Shown here piece by piece: positions 29,601 through 37,274 of a stretch of 64,000 bases of DNA. The stretch spans positions 62,001 to 126,000 of the forward strand of contig JACKBC010000003.1 of NCBI GenBank assembly GCA_020634755.1, given 5' to 3'. The notes under the pieces are model-generated. The model was not told where the DNA came from. It did not search any database and was given only the letters and a program-made list of their open reading frames with translations. The DNA is from Caldilineaceae bacterium. Lineage in GTDB: Bacteria; Chloroflexota; Anaerolineae; Caldilineales; Caldilineaceae. Both the position numbers and the translations under genes were made by a program. Each line of letters begins with the position of its first letter. Within the stretch, counting starts at the first letter, position 1.

Positions 29601-32054
29601 CTGATCAAGCTAACCGGTATTTATGCCGAGGTGGCCTTTAACCTGGCCATTCCCACGCTCTTTGCGTTGACGGTGGTCAATACCTTTGCCGTGGCCTATT
29701 CGGCTCTGCGCAGTTTGGCGGCGCCGGTGCTACACGGCGTCGCACAAGAGGCGGCGCTGGCCGCGGCAGAACCAGGCGCCGGTGTGATTGACAGTGTGAT
29801 CGATAGTGACAATGCAGGTGAATCAACTACGGTTGAACCAACCGCCGCGGCGCAGACGGCGGGCAATGCCGCCGATGAAGCGTTGGCCGCGTCGGCAAGT
29901 GTTGTCGAAGAAGCGATCTCCAGCCGCCCGCTGATGCCGACGGCAGACGTTCTGGAGCCACCGGTCTATGCCGAGGACGCATCCGCGGCCACCATTACCG
30001 TGCTGGATGACAGCGGCGATGAAGTGGAGGTACCGCTGGCGCTGACGGATGATCTGTGGTCCGAACCGTGGTTTTTGCAGCCGATTCCGTGGCAGCGCGG
30101 TTTTATCACGGCGCTGCTGGCTCCTTTCTTTGTGGTCATTATTGGCAACCTGGACGGTTTTGCCCAAGTGGTGCGGGCGCTGGCCAACCAGAGCGTTAGC
30201 CAGTTTCAGAGCGCGCTGCCCGGCTTGGAGACGCTGGTTCATGCCTTTTCCGGCCTGCGCATGATCCTAGCCAACGGTCAACCGCTGCCGGCCTATGACT
30301 TCTGGGGACCCAGCCGCGTCATTCCAGCCACCATCAATGAGTTTCCGTACTGGAGCTTCTTGTTTGCCGACCTGCACCCACATCTGATCGGCATGCCGCT
30401 GACCGCGCTCTTCCTGGCGCTGCTGCTGGTGCTGGTGCGCGAGTACGCAGTGGTGGGGCGGCTGGCGCTGCGCCGCGGTCTTAGCCTGCTGCTCTTTTTC
30501 AGCTTGCTGCTGGGTACGTTGACCAGCGTTAACTTCTGGGAAGCGCCCACCTATTTGGGGCTGGGCGTATTTGGCTTTGTGGTGGCCCAATATTTTGGCC
30601 GCGGCCGCATCAACTGGGCGCTGACCGTGCTGGCCGCCATTGGCTACGGCGCGCTGACCTATCTGCTCTACTATTCTTTCTTTGCCAACTATGTGGGGGT
30701 GGGGGCCAGCGGTGTTGGCCTGGTGCGTACACCCGATGAGCCGGGTACCTGGCTGCTGATCTGGGGCTTTCTGGGTTTTGTGATTGTGAGTTGGCTCTTT
30801 TTTGCCGTACAGCAACCGGCGCGGGCGCGCACGACCGCATTGGGCCGTGTTGCGCGTCCCACCGGCATGGAGCGCTGGCTCAGCCTGGCCGTGGGTAAAT
30901 TTAACCGGCTGCCCCGCTTTCTCTATTTGCACCGGCTGCTGGTGCAGCAACCATCGCTGGGCTATCTATTCGCCCTTGTGCTGTGGCCGTTGCTGATTTT
31001 GGTGGCGCTGTTGGCCTGGTGGTTGGGCTACGGGGTGATTGCACTCTGCTTGGCGCCGCTGGGGGCGGCGTTTTTGCTCATGTGGCGCCGTGGGCGGGCC
31101 AGCGATGCCGGTACTGTGTTTGCGGCGCTGCTCATTAGCACCGGGCTGGCCATTCTGGCCGGTACGCAGATTATCTTTCTCAAAGACTTTTTGGCGGGCG
31201 GCGATTGGTATCGCATGAATACGCTCTTTAAGTTCTTTAGCCAAGTTTGGATGCTGTGGGGCGTGGCGGCGGCCATTGTGCTGCCCCGGTTCTGGCGCGG
31301 TGTGGTGGTCCATGCCGACGAAGTGAGCCATCAGGAAATTGTGCAGGAAGAAGCACTACATGGGGATGCTGCCGTACACACGCCGCCAAGAACACGCGCC
31401 AAGGGCGTGGGCTGGCCCTTGCGTTTGGGGTGGACCGCAATCTTTGTGCTGTTGCTGATTCCCAGTCTGGCTTTTCTGGTATTGGGCACCGAAGATCGGG
31501 TGGAGGATCGCTTCCCCGGTTGGCGGCCCGCTTTTGGCACGCTCAACGGGCTGGATTACATGAACCAGGGCGTCTACACCTGGAGCGGGCGCGATCAATT
31601 CGGCAATGAACTGCCGCCGCTGGAGATCCAGCTCATGTATGATCGGGAAGCCATCGACTGGCTATTGGCCAATATCCACGGCAACGCCGTGATTGTGGAA
31701 TCTTCCGAGACTGACTATTACCGGGCCGGCAGCAGCCGCGCCGCCAGCATGACCGGGCTGAGCAGCCTGCGCGGCTTTCACGAGGGTGAACAGCGCTATG
31801 GTGACGTGGTGGGGGAGCGCAACGGGTTGCAGGTGGAGTTTTGGAATACGCCGGATCCGGCGCGCACCATGCAATTAATTCACGACCTACACGTTGGGCT
31901 GATTTACGTGGGCCAGATCGAAGAGTATCTGCATCCTGAAGGTGTGCAAAAAATTCAACGCATGGCGGCGGATGGTGAACTATCGCTGCTCTATCAAAAC
32001 GACCGGGTCTCTATTTATGGCGTACCCGGAGAATTGGCGCAGGTGGCTCCGTGA
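26685..32054 (+). CDS. Giant GT-C membrane protein: GT39-like N-terminal half fused to a DUF2298 (Chlor_Arch_YYY) half
   Basis: This is a 1789-residue protein with around 25 hydrophobic segments. Half one (about 1-620) is GT39-like. The acidic pair lies in FDDGMGSHPDERW (Asp44-Glu45), followed by EYYSYGHFPMYL and a membrane domain interrupted by a hydrophilic insert at about 427-517. Half two (about 890-1789) matches DUF2298: the FVNGVLRSPNFPPVDPHFAGG region leads to the tyrosine signature YINYYYFGLYLV (about 957). Then comes INEFPYWSFLFADLHPHLIGMP and a soluble C-terminal part. A second acidic, Ala-rich insert lies at about 1020-1128. DUF2298 proteins are known from Chloroflexota and archaea and are assumed to handle lipid-linked sugars. 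It overlaps the next gene by 4 nt (GTGA), so the two are co-translated. No ribosome site is obvious before the ATG. Confidence 0.88.
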   Translation: MLLSSTIWRHKSLVNIPLLLIIVAGLMLRTWNINFDDGMGSHPDERWTTCYIAPRMALPQSWEEFRDPQRSPLNPLWKPDSQEPEYYSYGHFPMYLGVLTGVVMEKLAPFAERIGAPTRYVEMMQQATDACRGIAIPGRLVIALLDTLTILLIFLLGRRIMGASGGLIAAAFYAFAAQAIQLSHFFAMDPASTTFTVLTVLGGVMMVQERSWRAAVVMGIGAGLAVSSKFSALPILAVPVVAGILVVMIEAARARDGGPPAQGRDQLVAILGVLVAFVIAVVAFAATSPYAILDRQTFLEATLVRQGAMVRGIADLPFTRQYRNTTPYLYFIEQQVEWGLWWPLGVLAVVGSLWMAGDLLRALWRLLRGDWISEQAAANIVLWSWVVPYFGITGAFMAKFNRYMSPMLPFVLLFAAMLIAKLWRWGANRAHAVAVDDTTTEFDIPLPAAAPTLSAANASSITAPDMRTRAELQDRIDEETPIIPHQSVHVPEHTFAYKPNDALSPPVRVAAPLPAPLRWGLRLLAVLLTLVGIGGGLFWSAAYVNGVYNHDHPWLTASRWLAENVPSGSVILCEQWDDCLPPGALNDPEVIAARANFSMIDWGPYEEDSEAKYETLKERLRTADFVVYASKRIYDSVDELPARYPMTNLYYKGMWSGALGFELALDVTTPPQLWGFVFEDRGADESWSLYDHPQVTIFRKTRNLTDAEFEAYFDHSWASAVAWDRGQPSAIAPLLNALGLGGEPGSEQHGLINRLIQVLMGETDSAPESVADRKSLMLNAPLDQLPIVDNYRWNTAASTNVPLGVFWWWLVVALLGWLAWPLCFALLRPLRDRGYLVSRTVGWLLSGWLLWQLASVGWAVNSVANSWLAVALLGLIGLGAAILQGRQMLSFLRRNWGLLLASEALFAVAYLFFVYIRLRNPDLWQPWQGGEKFMEFAFVNGVLRSPNFPPVDPHFAGGYINYYYFGLYLVAFLIKLTGIYAEVAFNLAIPTLFALTVVNTFAVAYSALRSLAAPVLHGVAQEAALAAAEPGAGVIDSVIDSDNAGESTTVEPTAAAQTAGNAADEALAASASVVEEAISSRPLMPTADVLEPPVYAEDASAATITVLDDSGDEVEVPLALTDDLWSEPWFLQPIPWQRGFITALLAPFFVVIIGNLDGFAQVVRALANQSVSQFQSALPGLETLVHAFSGLRMILANGQPLPAYDFWGPSRVIPATINEFPYWSFLFADLHPHLIGMPLTALFLALLLVLVREYAVVGRLALRRGLSLLLFFSLLLGTLTSVNFWEAPTYLGLGVFGFVVAQYFGRGRINWALTVLAAIGYGALTYLLYYSFFANYVGVGASGVGLVRTPDEPGTWLLIWGFLGFVIVSWLFFAVQQPARARTTALGRVARPTGMERWLSLAVGKFNRLPRFLYLHRLLVQQPSLGYLFALVLWPLLILVALLAWWLGYGVIALCLAPLGAAFLLMWRRGRASDAGTVFAALLISTGLAILAGTQIIFLKDFLAGGDWYRMNTLFKFFSQVWMLWGVAAAIVLPRFWRGVVVHADEVSHQEIVQEEALHGDAAVHTPPRTRAKGVGWPLRLGWTAIFVLLLIPSLAFLVLGTEDRVEDRFPGWRPAFGTLNGLDYMNQGVYTWSGRDQFGNELPPLEIQLMYDREAIDWLLANIHGNAVIVESSETDYYRAGSSRAASMTGLSSLRGFHEGEQRYGDVVGERNGLQVEFWNTPDPARTMQLIHDLHVGLIYVGQIEEYLHPEGVQKIQRMAADGELSLLYQNDRVSIYGVPGELAQVAP

Positions 32055-34597
32055 TCACCCAGTTCCTCTCCTGGTATCTAGTGGTGCAGTTGATTACGTT
32101 GATTAGCCTGCCCATGACGGTGCGCCTCTTTGAAAATCTGCCGGATCGCGGCTATGCCTTTGCCAAGAGCATGGGCATTTTTGTGGTGGGTATTGTGCTG
32201 TGGCTGGGCTACAGCTACGGATTAGTGCGTAATGAAATGGGCGGCGCGTGGCTGGCCTTCTTGTTGACCGGCGCGCTCAGCGTCATGATTGGCTGGCCGC
32301 ACGTGCGCAACGGGGTGCACAGGCGGCGCTTGCCTTCCGTACAGTGGGGCTATGTGCTGACGGTGGAATTGATATTTCTGCTGGCGTTTGCCGGTTGGGC
32401 CTATGTGCGCGCCCACGACCCGGCCATCAACCACACCGAGCAGCCCATGGATCTGATGTTCATGAATGGCATCTGGAGCAGCCCCACCTATCCGCCGCGC
32501 GACCCATGGCTGGCGGGCTATGCCATTAGCTACTACTATTTGGGCTACTGGTTTCTGGTGGTGCTGGGCAAGATGAGTGGACTGCCGCCCGAGGTGGCTT
32601 ATAACGTGGGGCAGGCGTGCTGGCTGGGGCTGCTGCTGATTGGCAGCTTTGGCGTGGTGGCCAATCTGTTGGCGCTGCCCAGTCGCAGAGTGGCGCGCAG
32701 CGCCGTGGCTGGCGGGCTACTGGGCGCGGCCGTGGTGGGCCTCATGGGCAACATGCAGGTGGTGCTGGAGTGGCTCTACGCCAACGGTTTTAACGTGAGT
32801 GGAGTGGCCGGCCTGTTAAATGTGAAAGGGTTTCCCGACGAGGCGGCGGTGACTCATTCGTGGACTATCGGTGGTGGTGGCTGGTGGTGGTGGCGCTCCA
32901 GCCGCGTGATTCGCGATTTTAACTTGCTGGGCGGTCACAGCGAAGTCATTGATGAATTTCCCATGTTCAGCTACCTGCTGGGCGACAACCATCCGCACGT
33001 CATGGCCATGCCGTTTGTGCTGCTGGTGGTGGCGCTGGCGCTCAATCTGTTTATGCGGCCACGAGTGGCGTTGGCGCATTCGTCAGAGGCAGAGGGCCGC
33101 ACAGCGAACTGGCTTGCAGCGGTGCGGAGGCTGTGGGACGACGTATGCACGATTTTGCCGGCGGGCTGGTGGGGTGGCGCGATATTGGTGGTCACGTCCG
33201 GCGCGTTGATCTTTTTGAACACCTGGGATTACCCAGCCTATTGGCTGCTGCTGATGGTCAGCACTTTGGCAGTGCTGCTGCCGGGCGGGCGCACCCGGGA
33301 AATGGCGCAAGTGGGCCGCGCCGCGCTGGGTGCGTTGCTGCTGGGGGCCAGTTTGCTGATTGGCGCCATCCTTTTTTATTTACCCTATTTTTTAGCCGCG
33401 CAAAGCCAAGCGGACGGACTGGCGCCCAATCTGTTTAACCCCACACGGTTGGGCCAATTTCTGCTTATGTTTGGCGCGTTTTTGCCGGCCTTGCTTGGGC
33501 TGTGTTGGCTGGCCTGGCGTGTGCAAAAGCCGAGCCTGTTTACGCTGCTCGTGAGTGTGGCGGCAGCGCTGGGCGCGCCGCTGCTTTGGCTGGTGGCGAG
33601 CGCCTGGCTGGCGCTCAATACGACGGCTGGCCAAGAGATGCTCAGCCAGATGCCGCTGGGGCCAGAGTATGCCACTTATGGCGCCGCCATTGTGGCGCGC
33701 TGGAGCACCCAGCCATATACCTTTTTGCTCTGTGGCTTGCTGCTGGGCGTTCTGTTTGCGTTATTGTGGGCGCAGTTGACGCAGGGCGCCGTGCAGGAGA
33801 TTAGGGAGACGGAGCAGGCAAATTTCGCCGGCCAAAATGGAGGCCTTCTGTTTGCGCTGCTGCTGGCGACGCTGGGCGTGGGGCTGGCCTATGCGCCCGA
33901 GTTTGTCTATTTGCGTGACCATTTTGGCACGCGCATGAATACGGTCTTTAAGTTCTATTATCAGGCCTGGCTGCTGCTGGGGTTGAGCAGCGTGTTTACG
34001 ATTGTGACGATCCTGCGTTCGGCGCGGCGCAGAGAGCTGCCGCTGCTGGCCGGCGCGGTGCTGTCGCTGCTACTCATGGCCGGCGGCATGATCTTTCCAA
34101 TGGCGAGCGTGTTGAGCAAGACCAACAACTTTGCCGCCACCGACTTGACCCTGAGCGGCATTGCCTACATTGGGCAATACAGCCCGGATGAGATGGCAGC
34201 CATCGAGTGGGTGCGCCAGAATACGTCGCCCGATATGGTGGTTTTGGAGCGCATGGGCGATAGCTACAACGCCAGCACGAATCGCATTAGCGCGGCAACG
34301 GGGCGGGCTACGCTGGTCGGCTGGGGTGGTCACGAATTGCAGTGGCGCGGTGATGCATATGCTCAAATGTCGGCGGGCCGCGGCGACGTGCTGACGCTGA
34401 TCTATAAAACGGGCGCACCGGCGGAGATTGAGCAGGAGCTGGCGCAGTGGGGCATCGATTATGTCTATGTGGGCCCCACCGAGCGCAGTCAGTATGAAAT
34501 GGGGGCGGGCGCGGATCAGCGGCTGCTGCAAGTGATGGACTTGGCCTTTGAAAGCGGCAATGTGCGCATCTTTGCCCGCCGCGGGAGCGTCAACTGA
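32051..34597 (+). CDS. DUF2298 (Chlor_Arch_YYY) membrane protein
   Basis: This 848-residue membrane protein belongs to the DUF2298/TIGR03662 family. The diagnostic tyrosine run is AISYYYLGYWFLVVLGKMSG (about residues 155-175), preceded by FMNGIWSSPTYPPRDPWLAG. Next is DEFPMFSYLLGDNHPHVMAMP (about 300), matching the equivalent motif in the gene upstream, so this protein is a paralogue of the C-terminal half of that fusion. The soluble C-terminus (about 690-848) includes AIEWVRQNTSPDMVVLERMG, VGWGGHELQWRG and DYVYVGPTERS. The start is a GTG whose bases overlap the upstream stop (GTGA). The catalytic or transport role is not known; GT-C-type transfer is inferred from the fold and neighbours. Confidence 0.92.
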   Translation: MITQFLSWYLVVQLITLISLPMTVRLFENLPDRGYAFAKSMGIFVVGIVLWLGYSYGLVRNEMGGAWLAFLLTGALSVMIGWPHVRNGVHRRRLPSVQWGYVLTVELIFLLAFAGWAYVRAHDPAINHTEQPMDLMFMNGIWSSPTYPPRDPWLAGYAISYYYLGYWFLVVLGKMSGLPPEVAYNVGQACWLGLLLIGSFGVVANLLALPSRRVARSAVAGGLLGAAVVGLMGNMQVVLEWLYANGFNVSGVAGLLNVKGFPDEAAVTHSWTIGGGGWWWWRSSRVIRDFNLLGGHSEVIDEFPMFSYLLGDNHPHVMAMPFVLLVVALALNLFMRPRVALAHSSEAEGRTANWLAAVRRLWDDVCTILPAGWWGGAILVVTSGALIFLNTWDYPAYWLLLMVSTLAVLLPGGRTREMAQVGRAALGALLLGASLLIGAILFYLPYFLAAQSQADGLAPNLFNPTRLGQFLLMFGAFLPALLGLCWLAWRVQKPSLFTLLVSVAAALGAPLLWLVASAWLALNTTAGQEMLSQMPLGPEYATYGAAIVARWSTQPYTFLLCGLLLGVLFALLWAQLTQGAVQEIRETEQANFAGQNGGLLFALLLATLGVGLAYAPEFVYLRDHFGTRMNTVFKFYYQAWLLLGLSSVFTIVTILRSARRRELPLLAGAVLSLLLMAGGMIFPMASVLSKTNNFAATDLTLSGIAYIGQYSPDEMAAIEWVRQNTSPDMVVLERMGDSYNASTNRISAATGRATLVGWGGHELQWRGDAYAQMSAGRGDVLTLIYKTGAPAEIEQELAQWGIDYVYVGPTERSQYEMGAGADQRLLQVMDLAFESGNVRIFARRGSVN

Positions 34598-34712
34598 TTT
34601 GGACTAATGGTGTCGAATGTAAATGGGTTCGCTCTTGGCAATCTACAGGTGCTGCATCAGTCGTGAGCGTACGAGCGCCACGAGATCCATTTGGCAACCG
34701 CGGTTGGTATAA

Positions 34713-34797
34713 CACGACTTACGCAGCGCCAGTGGATCGCCAGACGAGAACAGCTTGGCTGACTTGGCAGTTTTCTCTCTAGGCTTGCGTAAGTCCT
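34713..34797 (+). repeat. F1 terminal-inverted-repeat element (full copy)
   Basis: CACGACTTACGCAGCGCC at the left and AGGCTTGCGTAAGTCCT at the right, identical at both ends to the copy at 7742-7825. It is 85 bp long. Confidence 0.82.
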
Positions 34798-34818
34798 ATA
34801 TAAGTTGTTTTTATGTAG

Positions 34819-34912
34819 TGGTCAACGTAATGATGAAACGCCCGCCAGCGGTTGAAACCGCCGTCTACTAGGAGAAGTACGCTGAAGCGCACTTTTACCA
34901 TCATCTTGACCA
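34819..34912 (-). repeat. F4 palindromic element
   Basis: TGGTCAA plus ATGATG at the left pair with CATCAT plus TTGACCA at the right. The interior, read on the minus strand, has GTGCGCTTCAGCGTACTT and GGCGGTTTCAACCGC. About 65 bp of it align with 61675-61740. Confidence 0.62.
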
Positions 34913-34946
34913 GCACAATATAAGCTGTTTTATATCGGAAACTTCT

Positions 34947-37160
34947 ATGACGAGTACTTCCCTGACGAGCACTTCTATGACTGCTGGTCGAAGTGGAGCA
35001 ACTGAACAAAATTATTTGAATCGGGTAACGATAGAGCATCTGCTGTATGGGGTGTTGCTATTGGCGGCGGGCGCGTTACGTTTCTTTGCGTTGGGCGTGC
35101 AGCCGTTGACCAGCGCCGAGGCGCTTAATTCGTGGCTGGCATGGTTGGCCGGGCGCGGGCTCATGGCGTCTACCGGGCCGGCCACCATGCTGGCCGACAT
35201 GAGCGCACCCAGCAGTCCGCTGCTCTTTGCGCTGCACTCGCTGCTCTTTTGGGTTGGTGCAGATAGTGATGCGGCGGCGCGCTTTATTCCGGCCATAGTA
35301 GGGACGGCCTTGGTGCTGTTACCCTGGTTTTTACGTCCTTATTTTGGCCGAACCTGGGCGCTGTTGGTGGCGCTGCTGCTGGCCGTTGATCCGTGGTTGG
35401 TTGCTTATAGCCGGCTGGCCGACGGACTGATTTTGAGCGTCTTTTGCGGCTTGTTGACGTTGATCGGCCTTTTGCATTTTGCGGCGCCCGTGGAACAGCC
35501 TGTAGCGGTCACTTCAGCCCGGCGACGCTGGCTGTATATCACGGCGGTGAGTGGCGGGCTGCTGTTGGTGAGCGGTGTGGGGGCGTGGAATTTTGGGCCG
35601 GTATTGCTCTTTGGCTGGCTCTTCTTTCGCCCGCCCAATCGCATTGTGGAATCGAGTGTGGCGCCAGATATCCATGCGGCGGCCACAGAAAATATGACCG
35701 CAAATATGACCGCAAATCTGACCGTGGACGCCGCTGAAGTGGACGCCGCCCATGAGATGGATGAGGCAGAAGCGGGAACAGAAGCGCCCCTTGCTGCGTC
35801 AGAGGTAATTGACGATCAATACCCAGCGTCCGTCAAAGCCAATATGGCGCAGTCGCCGCCAAACAATAATGTGGCGCAGTCGCCGCCAAACAATCTTGAG
35901 ATCGATGCGCAGAACAAGCCAATGCCGACGCCGGCCATGGCGCTGCTGCTGTTTGCGGCTGCGGCCGTTTTGGGGGCCACGGGCTGGCTTTGGCAGCCGG
36001 CTGGCTTGGGCTACATTAGCACCAGCTTGACCGATTGGATCGGTCAGTTGCTGCACAGCGGCGATCCTGTCTATCCGCTCTCGTGGCTGGCGCTGCGTCT
36101 GCTGGTGGATCAGCCATTGCTGATTCTTTTTGGCCCCATTGGGTTGATATTGCTGTGGCTGGACGTAATTGGTGGGCAAAATAGACCGCGGCGCTGGCCC
36201 CAATTTTTAACCGTGTGGCTGGCGTGGGGACTGCTCTGGGGCATTAGCGCCGGGCGCAGCCCGCTGATGCTGCCCATGTTGGGGCTGCCGCTGCTCTTTG
36301 GCGCCGCTCATTTGGGCGCATGGCTGCTGCGTCGTTATGCGGATAGTCGCCAAATCCTGCAGAATGCAGCGCGGGCGTGGACCCCGGAAGCCACGACGCG
36401 TGAGTCGGTTCTGCTGGCGGCGGCGCTGGCCATTTTGACCGTGGCCGGGCTGTTTTGGTTGCTGGCATTTGTCAACAACCAGCAGCTGGATGTGGGCATT
36501 GTTTGGATAACGATGCTCATTTTGGGGGTGGCCGGTGTGCTGATTGTGGGCTTTGCAATTTGGACCAATCAGTGGCAAAGCATTGCCATCCTGGGGCTCT
36601 ATATCGGCGTGCTGCTGCTGGCGGCCACGCTGAGCAGCAATTGGCAGCTCAATCAAACCGATGCGCCGCGACAGCCCGAGGGCTTTTTTGCCGATATCAG
36701 CGCTGACGATGTGCGCAATTTGGCTGATGATATCGGCATGCTCAGCTCGCAGCGGGTGGGCGATCCCCACGAAATTCCGCTGATTGTGCAGATGCGCGCC
36801 GCGCCCGACCCGGTGTTGGCCTGGTACCTGCGCGATATGCGTAAGTTGACCTGGGCGCTGGCGCCTGCCGCCGCGGCGAGCGGCGCACAGATGCCGCTGG
36901 TGGTGAGCTTTGCCGAAGACGCGCCCGCCGTGCTGCCCGCTGAAGGATACGCCGGCAGCCATTATCAGCTGCACCTAAAGTGGCTGCCTTCAGCTTTGAT
37001 GAAGCAAAATGGGGAGCGTGTTGAGGGCCAATCGTGGTCTGAGCGTATGGCGCAAGCTTGGTCGTCCAAATACCGACCGCTGTTGCGCTGGATGCTTTTC
37101 CGCAAGATCGGCCAGGACCCGCCGGTACAGCGCGTAGTGTTGTGGGCGGCGGGCTATTAG
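34947..37160 (+). CDS. GT39-like membrane protein with repeat-expanded central insert
   Basis: This 737-residue membrane protein has about 12 hydrophobic segments. The fold and the phrase LAVDPWLVAYSRLADGLILS resemble GT39/PMT_2 proteins, but the first loop reads VQPLTSAEALNSW, lacking the usual Asp-Glu pair, so catalytic activity is doubtful. Residues of about 234-330 are a hydrophilic insert whose DNA contains obvious tandem repeats: ATGACCGCAAAT near 35694-35720, and a 27-nt unit encoding AQSPPNN repeated twice near 35850-35900. The N-terminus (TSTSLTSTSMT) is also a short DNA repeat. It lies between the DUF2298 gene and the TIGR03663 gene. A partner or scaffold role in the glycosylation complex is possible but unproven. 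The start has only a weak ribosome site. Confidence 0.8.
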   Translation: MTSTSLTSTSMTAGRSGATEQNYLNRVTIEHLLYGVLLLAAGALRFFALGVQPLTSAEALNSWLAWLAGRGLMASTGPATMLADMSAPSSPLLFALHSLLFWVGADSDAAARFIPAIVGTALVLLPWFLRPYFGRTWALLVALLLAVDPWLVAYSRLADGLILSVFCGLLTLIGLLHFAAPVEQPVAVTSARRRWLYITAVSGGLLLVSGVGAWNFGPVLLFGWLFFRPPNRIVESSVAPDIHAAATENMTANMTANLTVDAAEVDAAHEMDEAEAGTEAPLAASEVIDDQYPASVKANMAQSPPNNNVAQSPPNNLEIDAQNKPMPTPAMALLLFAAAAVLGATGWLWQPAGLGYISTSLTDWIGQLLHSGDPVYPLSWLALRLLVDQPLLILFGPIGLILLWLDVIGGQNRPRRWPQFLTVWLAWGLLWGISAGRSPLMLPMLGLPLLFGAAHLGAWLLRRYADSRQILQNAARAWTPEATTRESVLLAAALAILTVAGLFWLLAFVNNQQLDVGIVWITMLILGVAGVLIVGFAIWTNQWQSIAILGLYIGVLLLAATLSSNWQLNQTDAPRQPEGFFADISADDVRNLADDIGMLSSQRVGDPHEIPLIVQMRAAPDPVLAWYLRDMRKLTWALAPAAAASGAQMPLVVSFAEDAPAVLPAEGYAGSHYQLHLKWLPSALMKQNGERVEGQSWSERMAQAWSSKYRPLLRWMLFRKIGQDPPVQRVVLWAAGY

Positions 37161-37196
37161 TGGATTCGTAAATTTAGAACCTGCTGTGTGACAAGA

Positions 37197-37256
37197 TGAC
37201 AAGGTGATTGGGTGACAAGATTCACTTGGTCAGCTTGTCACCCAATCACCTTGTCA
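37197..37256. repeat. Perfect 23-bp inverted repeat just upstream of the TIGR03663 gene
   Basis: The arms at 37197-37219 and 37234-37256 are exact inverse complements with a 14-nt loop. The sequence is built from GACAAG, GGTGAT and TTGGGTG words, like a short-tandem-repeat hairpin. It ends 18 bp before the ATG at 37275, so it could hinder or shape translation initiation. Confidence 0.8.
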
Positions 37257-37274
37257 GGAATAAAGGGATGCTCT

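Larger units (their letters stand above)
34598..34946. other. Intergenic region with an F1 element and an F4 palindromic element
   Basis: No gene. It holds the F1 copy at 34713-34797 and the F4 element at 34819-34912. A TATAAC word at 34707-34712 just before the F1 copy lacks a properly spaced -35. Confidence 0.65.

Noticed and set aside
36838..36850. TGCGTAAGTT word inside a GT39-like gene as another F1 end
   Set aside because: It fits ordinary coding sequence (MRKLTW) and has no partner end nearby, so it is a chance match.
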